A DNA stretch of 20,000 nt from Symbiodinium natans (GCA_905221605.1 CAJNDS010002523.1:1305606-1325605), one strand, 5' to 3'. Counted from the first letter of the stretch, positions 6,875 to 14,145 are shown. Made by a program: numbers and translations. Notes: a model not told the origin generated them from the sequence alone.

Positions 6875-6927
6875 GGTTTCCGGTGGCACCTCGTCCCTGT
6901 CATCTCCGATGCCCATGTTCAGGATGC
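6875..6927 (+). CDS. Candidate exon: FRWHLVPVISDAHVQDA
   Basis: Acceptor is a telomere-like TAG/GG and donor GC/GTGTGG. Convincing protein character; no family recognised. Confidence 0.45.
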
Positions 6928-6929
6928 GT

Positions 6930-7145
6930 GTGGCGCCTAAAGCAGGCTGCAGAGGGGCTTGAGGGGTTTAGGCTTTTGAGGTTTGGCTTTTAAGGATTTG
7001 GGGCTTTTCAGGGTTTGGGGTTTGGCGGTTAAGGGTTTGGGGGTTTAGGATTTGGGGTTTCGGGTTTTGTGGCTTTGTGGTTTAGGGTTTGTGGTTCTAT
7101 GATTGTGCATGAGCTCCCTTAGGTTTTGCTGTCTGAGACTTCCCC
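6930..7145 (+). repeat. Degenerate TTTAGGG/TTTGGGG block
   Basis: G/T-rich degenerate heptamers at 6955-7095 (TTTGGGG, TTTCAGGG, TTTGTGG). No coding island. Confidence 0.75.
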
Positions 7146-7162
7146 GGACCCCCAAACCACAG

Positions 7163-7213
7163 TCGGTCTGCTTTCCATGAGCGGAGAGACTCTTATGAGA
7201 CTAGGCGCTGGCA
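7163..7213 (+). CDS. Candidate exon: GLLSMSGETLMRLGAG
   Basis: Follows CAAACCACAG acceptor; GT donor at 7214. Open beyond the donor as SFNLKIP, so the end is uncertain. Confidence 0.4.
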
Positions 7214-7530
7214 GTTTTAACCTCAAAATCCCTAAACCCTAAACCCTGCCTGAACCCTAAATCCTAAACCCAGAAGCTATGTTAAAACATATGGATGCTT
7301 TGGGACTACAATGTATATATCAGGGCATAAGAGCAGCTTTCCAAAATGCGGGTCCCATTTTGGGTCCTGTATATAGTATGGCACTTTGACATGAAGAACC
7401 ATAGTTCAAAGAACTACCCACCCCCCAGCCCCCCAAACCCTGGACCGTAAACCGTAAACCGTGAACCCTACACCATATACCCTAAACCCTAAACCCTACA
7501 CCCCAAACCCACACTCAAGAAACTAATGGG
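7214..7530. other. CCCTAAA fragments and an unassigned AT-richer stretch
   Basis: Telomere-type units at 7228-7275 and degenerate ones at 7430-7515. 7276-7430 is AT-richer, carries no clear exon, and includes short near-repeats (AAAATGCGGGTCCCATTTTGGGTCC). Confidence 0.6.
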
Positions 7531-7557
7531 TTGTTTCGGGGGTACATGCACAGGCAG

Positions 7558-7605
7558 CGTGGGTCCCGCAAAGAGACTTTGAGCAGCGCGTTGGCGGGCG
7601 CAAAC
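7558..7605 (+). CDS. Candidate exon: RGSRKETLSSALAGANK
   Basis: Follows ACATGCACAGGCAG. Basic, GC-rich, open into a TGC/ACT-rich triplet tract where the end is unclear. Confidence 0.35.
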
Positions 7606-7642
7606 AAACGCGTTACTGTCACTGCTACGGTTGCTGCTACTG

Positions 7643-7984
7643 TTACTGCCACTGTTGCTGTTGCTGTTGCTGTTTCTGTTGCTGCTTGCAGAACAGCTCT
7701 GGCTGTGGTATTCTGCTGGCCCTGCCCCTCTCTCTCTCTCCCTCTAGACTGCAGACTCTATATCTACATCTGCCCTTCTCTTTCTCCCTCATACTGACTG
7801 TCTCCGCGGGATCGGCAGCAATTCCCACACCTGTCAGCGCTTGTCCTTGACCTTCGCCTCTGAGGAAAACTGTGACTTTCAGGGCACTGAAGGACGTCAG
7901 CGACTTCCTGCCCGTGGCCTTTCCTTTTGCACGGCTCTTGGCTTTCCCTTTGGTTGCTGCCTTCTTCTTTGCAGCAGCTGCCAT
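7643..7984 (-). CDS. Small Lys/Ala-rich basic protein, hypothetical
   Basis: Starts MAAAAKKKAATKGKAKSRAK in a strong context (A at -3, G at +4) and continues GKATGRKSLTSFSALK. This basic N-terminus resembles a nuclear/DNA-binding or ribosomal-protein tail, but I cannot name a family. After about residue 36 the ORF becomes low-complexity (Arg-Glu from a CT microsatellite, then polyGln from CTG/CTT triplets) and reaches a stop. A GT donor after SALK is available, so only the first 36 codons may be coding and the rest intron. It is convergent with the plus-strand islands on its left. The plus-strand ORFs over it are hydrophobic antisense shadows. Confidence 0.4.
   Translation of the reverse strand: MAAAAKKKAATKGKAKSRAKGKATGRKSLTSFSALKVTVFLRGEGQGQALTGVGIAADPAETVSMREKEKGRCRYRVCSLEGERERGRASRIPQPELFCKQQQKQQQQQQQWQ
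7648..7790. repeat. Triplet and CT microsatellites
   Basis: (GCTGTT)n-like tract at about 7610-7690 and CTCTCTCTCT tracts at 7727-7744 and 7775-7790. Confidence 0.8.
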
Positions 7985-8063
7985 GGTTGCATTGACATGG
8001 AGTCTATGCTTCTTTCAAGAGAGTCCCGAAATTGCGTGGCTTTTGGGGTACCCCCAAGGGTTT

Positions 8064-8208
8064 CGGGTTTCGGGGTTCAGGTTTAGGGTTTAGGGTTTAG
8101 GGATTAGGGTTTAGGGTTTAGGGTTTAGGGCTTAGAGTTTAGGGTCTAGGGTTTATATGGGGTTTAGGGTTTCGGGTCTAGGGTTATATGGGGTCTAGGG
8201 TTTATGGG
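8064..8208 (+). repeat. TTTAGGG array with longer variants
   Basis: TTTAGGG with TTCAGG, TCTAGGG and spaced TTTATATGGGG units; a 20-bp unit (GGGTTTATATGGGG...) occurs twice at about 8150-8195. Confidence 0.85.
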
Positions 8209-8233
8209 CTCCAAGGCCACTGGACGGCGAGGC

Positions 8234-8310
8234 GCCCAGCTTCTGCATGCGCTCTTCGATCTTCTTCGCTGCCTGCAGGCGCGCATTCGCATGCTTCTTG
8301 TAGGGACGGT
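8234..8310 (-). CDS. Exon: charged helix, RLQAAKKIEERMQKLGA
   Basis: Acceptor ACAACAAG, reads DRPYKKHANARLQAAKKIEE then RMQKLGA, with a GC donor. The Lys/Glu/Ala-rich amphipathic helix ending in LGA resembles the last helix of flavodoxin-like domains, and the flavodoxin-like exon 9522-9590 lies upstream on the same strand. Linking them is inference. The antisense frame is open but less convincing. Confidence 0.5.
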
Positions 8311-8319
8311 CTTGTTGTA

Positions 8320-8510
8320 GTAGTTGCCCCTAACCCCTAGTTGCCCCAAAACCCTGGTTGCCCGTAAACCCTAAACCCTTAACCCAAAACCCTCAAGCCC
8401 CACGGCCCTAAAACCAGCGAAGCCTCCGGACTCTCAAGGGGTTTTGGCTCTAGGGTTTCGGTTCAGATCTAACTTTCGTATTAGGGTTCAGGGTGGAGGG
8501 GGGGGCCCCT
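8320..8510. other. Degenerate repeat, no gene seen
   Basis: CCCTAAA-like on plus at 8325-8410, then TTAGGG/TTCAGGG-like at 8450-8500 with a short G-run at 8497-8505. Confidence 0.6.
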
Positions 8511-8511
8511 T

Positions 8512-8599
8512 GCCGAACCAATGCGTTGAGCTGCAGAGGCTGTACGAGGCTGTGCTGACCTTTTGGACTCCCGAGTGCTTCGTCCCCCCGATCCCCTGA
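8512..8599 (+). CDS. Candidate exon with stop: LYEAVLTFWTPECFVPPIP
   Basis: Plus-strand frame NQCVELQRLYEAV...FVPPIP ends at TGA (8597-8599); 21 of 25 third positions are G or C. The minus strand is open too, with lower GC3. If real, it is a plus exon inside a mostly minus-strand region. Confidence 0.35.
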
Positions 8600-8639
8600 G
8601 TTGCTCTGCAAGGTGCTACAATTTATGTGGGTTTACGAT

Positions 8640-8709
8640 TTAGGGTTTAGGCTGTTTAGGGTTTAGGGTTTAGGGTTTAGGGTTTAGGGTTTAGGGTTTA
8701 GGGTTTAGG
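8640..8709 (+). repeat. TTTAGGG array
   Basis: About nine clean heptamers. Confidence 0.95.
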
Positions 8710-8852
8710 CTGCACTTTGTGTGAAATGCAGGGGCAGTTTTGTTTTGAGGTCGGGAGAGCTTGAATGGCACCACTTGAGGATTGCTTGCAGGGTGTAGAA
8801 AGCCCGCACCATGAAAGTTTGGGCTTTCTCTTGGCAGCTTCTTCTCGTTTAA
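8710..8852. other. Unassigned island, open on several frames
   Basis: The minus strand is open for about 130 bp (for example PNFHGAGFLHPASNPQ then VVPFKLSRPQNKTAP), but GC3 is low. The plus strand also has an open frame. No call made. Confidence 0.3.
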
Positions 8853-9088
8853 GTTAGGGTTCAGGGTTCAGGGTTCAGGGTTCAGGGTTCAGGGTTCAGG
8901 GTTCAGGGTTTAGGGTTAAGTTTTAGGGTTCAGGGTTTAGGGTTTCGGGTTCGGGGTTCAGGGTTCAGGGTTCAGGGTTTAGGGTTCAGGGTTCAGGGTT
9001 CAGGGTTTAGGGTTAAGTTTTAGGGTTTAGGGTTTAGGGTTTCGGGTTCGGGGTTCGGGGTTCGGGGTTCAGGGTTCAGGGTTTAGGG
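8853..9088 (+). repeat. TTCAGGG / TTCGGGG variant array, internally duplicated
   Basis: Built on TTCAGGG rather than TTTAGGG, with TTCGGGG units. The segment TTAGGGTTAAGTTTTAGGG occurs twice (about 8909 and 9008) with similar flanks, so a block of about 100 bp has been duplicated. Confidence 0.9.
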
Positions 9089-9093
9089 ACGGG

Positions 9094-9370
9094 GTCTCTA
9101 AGGGTAGTTTCATGGATTCGTCCCTGGTCTGATGTATGAGACCTTACTTTGTAACAAGGTATACAAGGGGTATACCCTTAGAGGTTCTGACAGCACGTGA
9201 CGTGCTGAAGAATTCGGGCTTAATGGTTTTATGCCTTGATATCTATGGGCTTTGATAGGCCACTGTAATGCACCATACCTGGTAGTAACAACCCCTTTAT
9301 TAGTAGGTACAACCAGTAAAACTGTTGGTAAAGAGAGTCCCAGGTATATGACCTCAAGCTCTACACCGCA
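9094..9370. other. Repeat-free insert with inverted CTAAGGGTA ends
   Basis: CTAAGGGTAGTTTCATGG near 9096 is inverted as TACCCTTAGAGG at 9173-9184. The start also matches the right end of the element at 12321-12482. The rest has no clear exon; a plus-strand 128-residue ORF running through it is antisense to the flavodoxin-like exon and not believed. Confidence 0.45.
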
Positions 9371-9521
9371 AACCCTAGGCCCTGGACCCAAGCTACATCG
9401 ACATTTTGGGCTTGAAGGTTTTGCCAGGGCTTCTATAAGGGCGTATTGGCTTCAAGAAGACCAAGAGTGTTTCGGGTTCGGGGCTCAGGGGCTTTCAGAG
9501 GGTTACGCCAGCAGTTCTGGC

Positions 9522-9590
9522 CTCACAGAAGGAGTCGGCATAAGAGCGGTCGCCCATGCCGAAGACACAGAAGCGAATGCCGTCGAGCTC
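9522..9590 (-). CDS. Exon of flavodoxin-like (FMN-binding) domain
   Basis: 23 codons, phase 0 at both ends, acceptor CGGCACACAG and GC donor after GAG. Reads ELDGIRFCVFGMGDRSYADS then FCE. The strand-loop FxVFGxGDxSY...F(C) is the typical third FMN-contacting loop of flavodoxins and of diflavin reductases (P450 reductase, sulfite reductase, NDOR types). Which protein it belongs to cannot be told: the first loop (T/S-G-T) was not found in neighbouring islands. Confidence 0.6.
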
Positions 9591-9599
9591 CTGTGTGCC

Positions 9600-9772
9600 G
9601 GGTGTGATGGAGCTACTTGTCTTTCAGACTGGGTCTAGGGCTACATGGTTTTAGGGTTTAGGTCTTGGGGCTTAGGGTTTAGGGCTTAGACCCTAAACCC
9701 CAAAACCCAAAACCCTAAAAAATAAGGGTTTATAGGGTCTGGTTCGGGGTCTGGTTGACTTAGGGAGAGTTG
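9600..9772. repeat. TTTAGGG and CCCTAAA facing each other, degenerate
   Basis: TTTAGGG-type at 9630-9688 is followed at once by CCCTAAA-type at 9689-9720, giving a potential hairpin; degenerate G-type to 9770. Confidence 0.7.
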
Positions 9773-9778
9773 AGAGGC

Positions 9779-9842
9779 TTCGGGTGATGGGAGCATCACG
9801 CTCTATGTCTTCAGGGGTCAAAAGGGTTTCGGGAGGCAGCTT
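9779..9842 (-). CDS. Exon: KLPPETLLTPEDIERDAP
   Basis: Reads KLPPETLLTPEDIERDAPIT, acceptor GCTTGAG and GC donor. The frame is open upstream as PNKLLE. Acidic and protein-like; family not recognised. On the same strand just upstream of the flavodoxin-like exon. Confidence 0.5.
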
Positions 9843-9865
9843 CTCAAGCAATTTGTTGGGGGTGT

Positions 9866-9995
9866 TAGGGTTTAGGGTTTAGGGTTTAGGGTTTAGGGTT
9901 TAGGGTTTAGGGTTAGGGTTTAGGGTTTAGGGCTAAGGGTTAAGGGTTAAGAGTGTTCAGGGTTAAGGGTTAAGGGTTTAGGGCTTAGGCTGAAT
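9866..9995 (+). repeat. TTTAGGG array with TTAAGGG variants
   Basis: Clean heptamers 9866-9925, then GGGTTAAGGG-type units to 9995. Confidence 0.9.
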
Positions 9996-10026
9996 AACAG
10001 GTATTTGGGGGTGTAGGGTGAAGGGT

Positions 10027-10095
10027 TGTAGATGGGACAGAGCGCCAAGCCCTCTCCTTTGGCGACAGCGTGGTGGCAGAGAGGCTGCCTCGGGG
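10027..10095. CDS. Coding-like island, strand undecided
   Basis: Minus strand reads QPLCHHAVAKGEGLALCPIY; plus strand reads GTERQALSFGDSVVAERLPR. Both have plausible splice sites and similar GC3. Neighbouring exons favour minus. Confidence 0.35.
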
Positions 10096-10166
10096 AACCC
10101 TAAACCCTAAACCCTAAACCCTAAACCCTAAACCCTAAACCCTAAACCCTAAACCCTAAACCCTAA
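10096..10166 (-). repeat. TTTAGGG array (CCCTAAA on plus)
   Basis: About ten clean units. Confidence 0.95.
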
Positions 10167-10277
10167 CTGCCACTCCTAGTTCATGCCTGTGAGAGCATTG
10201 AGCATTGAAATTTCTGTTCCTTGTTGAGTTTAAGTACCCTTAACAGTGCAACATGCCACCCCACTATGACAACGTCT

Positions 10278-10314
<37 letters not shown>

Positions 10315-10460
10315 GTATATAAACAAAAGTAGAATACCCTCCCATGCCTAACCCCGCAAGCCTCCACACCCTCGTCCCAAGCCCCTAAAGCCCCTAACCT
10401 AAACTTCCGAACCCCTCCCCTCCAAACCCCTGCACCCCACCCCCCCCCCCTTCGCGAATA
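10167..10460. other. Unassigned, with a (CT)14 microsatellite and degenerate C-rich repeat
   Basis: (CT)n spans 10281-10309. 10167-10280 is AT-richer without a clear exon. 10340-10450 is degenerate CCCCTAAAC with a C-run at 10438-10450. Confidence 0.7.
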
Positions 10461-10470
10461 ATCACAAAGC

Positions 10471-10536
10471 CTCCCACGCTTGACCGAAGTCCCTTGCAAG
10501 TCGAACATGCTCCTTGGTGTAACTTTCAACTTCCGT
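10471..10536 (-). CDS. Exon: VESYTKEHVRLARDFGQAWE
   Basis: 22 codons, phase 0 to 0, GTTAAG acceptor and GC donor after GAG. Reads TEVESYTKEHVRLARDF then GQAWE, clearly helical. No family assigned. Confidence 0.5.
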
Positions 10537-10681
10537 CTTAACCCTGAACCCTGAACCCTAAACCCTATCACCCTAAACCCTAAACCCTAAACGTGCAGGT
10601 AGGTTGAGGTCCAGGGCTGAGGGTAGGGTAGGCTCAGGCCCAGGGCTTGTTGTTTAGGGTTTGGGGTTCAGGTCGAAACTT

Positions 10682-10793
10682 AGGATGTTCCCCCTTATAC
10701 TAACAGTCCTTAATAAGGGTTTAGGGCTCAGGGTTTATAGTACCCCCTATTATAATCCCCATTAAGGACTGCTAGTATAAGGGGGAACATCCC
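10682..10793. mobile_element. MITE-like inverted-repeat element, family member 1
   Basis: About 32-bp terminal inverted repeats, 10683-10714 and 10761-10792, starting GGATGTTCCCCCTTATACTA and differing at one or two positions. 112 bp long. The second copy at 14359-14452 shares ends and internal sequence. No ORF, so it would depend on a transposase encoded elsewhere. The middle contains one TTTAGGG-like stretch. Confidence 0.8.
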
Positions 10794-10839
10794 AACCCTA
10801 ACGCTCTAAGCCCCTAAACCCTCAATGCCAGCAAGCCAC

Positions 10840-10932
10840 TCCAGAACAGTCCCGCGTTCTGAGGGAAGTCGCCGTGTCCGCAGGTGGCGCACATCCTAAG
10901 CGGAGGAGGCCACTTCTTGGGAGGCTCAGCTT
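10840..10932 (-). CDS. Exon with CxxCGH motif
   Basis: Reads EAEPPKKWPPPLRMCATCGH, then GDFPQNAGLFW. Acceptor GCCGCAG and GT donor. Cys-Ala-Thr-Cys-Gly-His is typical of one half of a zinc-binding knuckle, but the partner residues are not visible here. Antisense frame (QQATPEQSRVLREVAVS) is also open. Confidence 0.5.
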
Positions 10933-10946
10933 CTGCGGCTCCAAGG

Positions 10947-11165
10947 GTTTAGGGTTTAGGGTTTAGGGTTTAGGGTTTAGGGTTTAGGGTGGGGTTTCTA
11001 TGGGGTTCTGGGGTCGATTGCCTAAACCCAAATCCCAAAAACCCTCAACATGCAAAGAAACCCCCCAGAACACCAAAAACACCAAACAAAAAACTTGGAA
11101 ACCCTGCAAACTCGAGAAAAAACGCCCAACCATAGAAACCACCCAAAAAACCCAAAACCAAAGCT
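10947..11165. repeat. TTTAGGG array, then degenerate C-rich repeat
   Basis: Clean TTTAGGG 10947-10990. 11020-11165 is ACCC/CAAAA-rich degenerate sequence read as KPxTxKETPQNTKNTK-like ORFs, which I regard as repeat translation. Confidence 0.75.
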
Positions 11166-11174
11166 TTGACGTCT

Positions 11175-11233
11175 GGAATGTGAGGCTTAGTTGGGAGCTT
11201 GCCTGCTGACAGAGACGCACACCACAGTCGTGC
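11175..11233 (-). CDS. Candidate exon, low certainty
   Basis: After a CTCTGTCAG acceptor the minus strand reads either QASSQLSLTFQTSK or AGKLPTKPHIPDVKAL. Not resolved. Confidence 0.3.
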
Positions 11234-11339
11234 ATAGGGTGTGTGGTTTGGGAGCTTAGGATTTAGGAGTTTAGGGTTTAAGGGTATAGTGAGTTCGGGA
11301 AACCCCTGAACCTCGGAGGGTGTCGTGCCCTAAACCTTC

Positions 11340-11490
11340 AATCCCTACTCCCCTGAAACCCTTAGCCTCCTAGAACCCTAAACCCTAAACCTCCTAAGCT
11401 TCCTCAACCCTAACCCTAAACCCTAAACCCTAAACCCTAAACCCTAAACCCTAAACCCTAAACCCTAAACCCTAAACCCTAAACCCCCAA
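11340..11490 (-). repeat. TTTAGGG array (CCCTAAA on plus)
   Basis: Degenerate 11340-11405, then about twelve clean units 11407-11487. A small minus-strand island at 11310-11335 (GTTPSEVQ) precedes it. Confidence 0.9.
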
Positions 11491-11499
11491 ACCCGACAC

Positions 11500-11560
11500 C
11501 TCCGAAGAGTCCGAGAGGCACCACACAGGTAGCGCCCATGGCGGCTGCCTCGTGAAGAGA
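11500..11560 (-). CDS. Exon: HEAAAMGATCVVPLGLFG
   Basis: 20 codons plus one base; acceptor CCCGAAG and GGAG/GTGTCG donor. Small hydrophobic residues with Gly, suggesting a membrane-like or core strand. Family unknown. Confidence 0.5.
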
Positions 11561-11599
11561 CTTCGGGGTCTTGGGGTCTTGGGGTTGAGAGGTTTAGGG

Positions 11600-11936
11600 A
11601 CTCTGCACCACCGTGGTTTCTGCGATTGAGGCTTTCCTACGAGAAAATCACCCTAAGCCCCTAAAGTTAACCTCCATGACGAGCCCAAACAAGGGCCTGT
11701 TTCCAGGAGACACTAAATCCTACAATCCCTAAGCCTCAAGCCCCTAATCCCTAAACCGTGGAATCCCTAATCCCTACAATCCCTTAAACCCTAAACCCTA
11801 AAGGCCCTAGATCCTATAGTCCCTACACGCTATAATCCCTAAACTTTAAATCCTGAACCCTACAGGCCCTGAACCCTAAACCCTGTAATCTCTAAACCCT
11901 AAGCCCTAAACTCTAACTCTAAACCCTAAACCCGGA
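11600..11936 (-). other. Degenerate CCCTAAA block with two minus-strand microexon candidates
   Basis: Islands at 11602-11636 (ESLNRRNHGGAE or GKPQSQKPRW) and 11672-11696 (ALVWARHG, acceptor GGAAACAG and GT donor). From 11700 the plus strand is degenerate CCCTAAA with ATCCCTA and ACCCTACA variants. Confidence 0.5.
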
Positions 11937-11944
11937 CCCAGGGC

Positions 11945-11995
11945 CTTCAGCTCGTCCATGTCGCTCAGCTCGTCGAGGTCGCAGGTCCTTCGGAC
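11945..11995 (-). CDS. Exon: VRRTCDLDELSDMDELK
   Basis: 17 codons, phase 0 to 0; strong acceptor TTGCCCTGGCCAG and GC donor. Acidic amphipathic helix. Confidence 0.55.
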
Positions 11996-12007
11996 CTGGC
12001 CAGGGCA

Positions 12008-12176
12008 AGGGTTTAGGGTTTAGGGATTAGGGTTTAGGGCTTAGGGTTCAGGGCTTAGGGCTTAGGGTAGACTGCTTATGCACCCGAAATGGCCCCAAGC
12101 CTCCTCCTCTCCACCCCGTGATCCCAAACAAAGCCGCTCCGTCGTGTCTTCGTTGTGGCTCTTTTCTCAAGGGACT
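12008..12176. other. TTTAGGG variants and a candidate minus-strand island
   Basis: Variant heptamers (TTAGGG, CTTAGGG, TTCAGGG) at 12008-12068. 12080-12165 on minus reads either SGFVWDHGVERRRLGAIS or SHNEDTTERLCLGSRGG. Confidence 0.45.
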
Positions 12177-12482
12177 TTATCTTGGACCCCCCTTGGGTCT
12201 GAGGGCCCTTGCTACAGATCCTTTGCGGGAATATAAGGGCCAGATTAAGAGTATATTCAAGAGAACCTTCAGGGGTACAACCGTAGGGGTGTGAGTCTTA
12301 ACCCCTTGAGGCTCTGCTTGTCTTAGGGTAGTTGCATAGTCCCTTAGTATGGGCCCATGTGGGCCCTTAAAAGGAGACCCCTTTATATACCCCTTATATA
12401 ACCCATAAAACCCAAGGGCCCATGCGAACCCTTCAAAGAAGGTAAGGGACCACATGAAGGGCCCATAGAACTACCCTTAGAT
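12177..12482. mobile_element. Possible non-autonomous inverted-repeat element
   Basis: CTTAGGGTAGTTGCATAG at 12322-12339 is inverted at the right end as CTATAG...CTACCCTTAGATA (12464-12482). Inside are short palindromes such as GGGCCCATGTGGGCCC at 12351-12366. The right end matches the CTAAGGGTAGTT at 9096. The 92-residue minus ORF across it has no recognisable domain and I do not call it. Confidence 0.45.
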
Positions 12483-12484
12483 AA

Positions 12485-12575
12485 GCCCTGAACCCTGAAC
12501 CCCGAACCCCGAACCCTAAACCCTAAATCCTAAACCCTAAACCCTAAACCCTAAACCCCAAACCCTAAACCCTAA
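12485..12575 (-). repeat. TTTAGGG array (CCCTAAA on plus)
   Basis: CCCTAAA with CCCGAAC and CCCTGAAC variants at the left. Confidence 0.9.
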
Positions 12576-12630
12576 CCTTAGAATTTGAAGGAGGAAGCCG
12601 ACCCTACGAACCGGAGACCTCCCTTAGAGC

Positions 12631-12680
12631 CTGTAGGACACTAGGTGCCATGCTACCATTCATGACTCTCAGTAAGTCGG
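12631..12680 (-). CDS. Exon: DLLRVMNGSMAPSVLQ
   Basis: Acceptor ACTTTCTCACAG and GC donor after CAG. The frame stays open another eight codons (ALREVSGS) to a GT donor, so the end is uncertain. Confidence 0.5.
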
Positions 12681-12715
12681 CTGTGAGAAAGTCTGCACCC
12701 CCCCCCCCCATTCCC

Positions 12716-12777
12716 TCGAACCCTAAACCCTAAACCCCAAACCCTAAACCCGAACCCTAAACCCTAAACCCTAAGCC
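12716..12777 (-). repeat. TTTAGGG array (CCCTAAA on plus), preceded by a C-run
   Basis: C-run at 12697-12709, then CCCTAAA units with variants. Confidence 0.9.
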
Positions 12778-12818
12778 CCTCCGTAACCCATCCTTCCCAC
12801 ATATGGAGCCGTCCTTGC

Positions 12819-12844
12819 CTGAACGCCACGCTCAGCACAGAGTC
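12819..12844 (-). CDS. Microexon: DSVLSVAF(R)
   Basis: Acceptor CGACTGCCAG, GC donor after TTCAG. The frame is open further as QGRLHMWEGWV, so it may be longer (to about 12785). Confidence 0.4.
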
Positions 12845-12860
12845 CTGGCAGTCGTTGGTT

Positions 12861-12985
12861 TAAACCCTAAACCCCGCTAGTTCAAAACCCTAAACTCTAA
12901 ACCGTTTGGGGTGCACGGTTCAGGGCTTGCGGGTACCCCTAGACCCTAAACCCTAAACCCTAAACCCTAAACTAGGGGGTTTGCG
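12861..12985 (-). repeat. CCCTAAA arrays
   Basis: Short arrays at 12861-12905 and 12943-12974 with an unassigned gap. Confidence 0.85.
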
Positions 12986-12989
12986 GCTT

Positions 12990-13095
12990 TCAGCGCTGAA
13001 CAGATGAAGGCAGCCAACGAACTTTCGAACCGATCCACTCCAAAACCGAAACCCACGATGAACCCTAGTTACAAGAAGCACCAACGTAGGTTTAG
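12990..13095 (+). CDS. Candidate exon: SAEQMKAANELSNRS
   Basis: Plus-strand open frame AAFSAEQMKAANELSNRS then TPKPKP. The minus strand is partly open, so strand is uncertain. Confidence 0.3.
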
Positions 13096-13176
13096 GGTTA
13101 GGCCTATTTCATTAAAAAGGAATGCTGGGAGTTTTTGCTTTCCAATTGTACAGGGGTTATGGTTGCTATCAAAGCT

Positions 13177-13243
13177 CCTCTCTCTCTCTATCTATATCTG
13201 TATATGTATGTACATATATATATATATATATGTGTATGTATAG
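13177..13243. repeat. CT then TA/TG microsatellite
   Basis: CTCTCTCTCTATCTATATCTG followed by TATATGTATGTACATATATA-type sequence. Composite of the kind also seen at 5049-5087. Confidence 0.9.
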
Positions 13244-13298
13244 TGTAGACTCAACATCGCAAAAGCGGAAAGACCCCCAACTCCCGGAATGCTCACAC

Positions 13299-13340
13299 TT
13301 GCACTGGAACTCCGAACACCTCCGAAGCAAACTTCCATTT
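13299..13340 (-). CDS. Exon: KWKFASEVFGVPVQ
   Basis: 14 codons, phase 0 to 0, acceptor CAACAACAG and donor CAA/GTGTGAG. Other frames over the island are open, but this one has both sites placed exactly. Confidence 0.45.
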
Positions 13341-13351
13341 CTGTTGTTGGG

Positions 13352-13455
13352 CTTAGGGTTTAGGGTTTAGGGTTTAGGGTTTAGGGTTTAGGGTTTAGGG
13401 TTTAGGGTTTAGGGTTTAGGGTTTAGGGTTTAGGGTTTAGGGTTTAGGGTTCAGG
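13352..13455 (+). repeat. Longest clean TTTAGGG array in the window
   Basis: About thirteen consecutive TTTAGGG units, then one TTCAGGG. Confidence 0.95.
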
Positions 13456-13649
13456 GTTACCGTTGAGGGTTATTGGTTCAAGGCTTCGAAGCCCTCAACC
13501 CACCAAACCCGAAGTCCATTTCTGTACATCGCGACACGCTGACCTGAGTCCGAAGCTCACTAAATCAGCCCAAAGCGTAACAATACAGTAAGTTTAGGGC
13601 TGCGGGGGTTTAGGGTTTTAGGGTTTTAGGGTTTAGGGTTTAGGGTTTT
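13456..13649. other. Unassigned island and short TTTAGGG array
   Basis: 13500-13590 is open on both strands (minus ELRTQVSVSRCTEMDF). TTTTAGGG/TTTAGGG units lie at 13606-13648; several are octamers with an extra T. Confidence 0.5.
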
Positions 13650-13810
13650 AAACAAAATAGCTTATAAGCACAACAACGATATATCAATCCAACGGTAACA
13701 TAGCAATATAAAAATAAAAGTATCACAATATGACAATACACTGATATAGAAGAATGGTATACTCACATAATCATGCATCATATACAGGTACCAAAACATA
13801 GTAGCAAAAC
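13650..13810. other. AT-rich insert
   Basis: About 160 bp clearly richer in A+T than anything around, with loosely repeated ACAATA/CAATAT words and no coding potential. It lies directly against a TTTAGGG array. Organelle-derived DNA, a degenerate satellite, or a small transposon are possible; none is shown. Confidence 0.7.
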
Positions 13811-13854
13811 TCTAAACCCTGAACCACTTTAAACTCTCTCAACAACTCTAGGCT

Positions 13855-13895
13855 CTAAACCTTAAACCCTAAACCCTAAACCCTAAACCCTGAAG
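13855..13895 (-). repeat. TTTAGGG array (CCCTAAA on plus)
   Basis: Five units immediately downstream, in coding sense, of the exon at 13917-13964. Confidence 0.9.
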
Positions 13896-13916
13896 GCCTA
13901 TAAACCTTAGACTCAC

Positions 13917-13964
13917 TTCATGGCCTGCAAACTTCTTGGCCACTTGCTCCGTGACGCCCGTGTC
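13917..13964 (-). CDS. Exon: DTGVTEQVAKKFAGHE
   Basis: 16 codons, phase 0 to 0, acceptor TGATCATCCCAG and canonical donor GTGAGT: the best splice pair in the right half. With 14263-14334, 14146-14181 and 13299-13340, all phase 0, it forms a consistent four-exon chain. Confidence 0.6.
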
Positions 13965-13985
13965 CTGGGATGATCAGGGGAGGGT

Positions 13986-14062
13986 CATAGGGTTTAGGGT
14001 TTAGGGGGCAGGGTGAGGGGCTGGCGATGTTCAAAACATTGAAGGTTTAGGGTTTAGGGTTT
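13986..14062 (+). repeat. Short TTTAGGG arrays
   Basis: Two short runs around an unassigned 40-bp gap. Confidence 0.8.
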
Positions 14063-14145
14063 GGGGCATCATAAAGTACAACCAGCCCTTTCAAAACGGA
14101 ACCCCCCCACCCCCCGAAAAAAGGAGTAAATCCCCTGGGTAGGGC

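Noticed and set aside
7841-8093. Hydrophobic plus-strand ORFs resembling membrane segments
   Set aside because: Antisense of the Lys/Ala-rich minus ORF; Lys codons reversed give Phe/Leu runs.
9252-9638. 128-residue plus-strand ORF
   Set aside because: It runs through an inverted-repeat insert and is antisense to the flavodoxin-like exon, which has better motif and splice support.
12177-12455. 92-residue minus-strand ORF
   Set aside because: It lies across an inverted-repeat element, with palindromic content and no recognisable domain.
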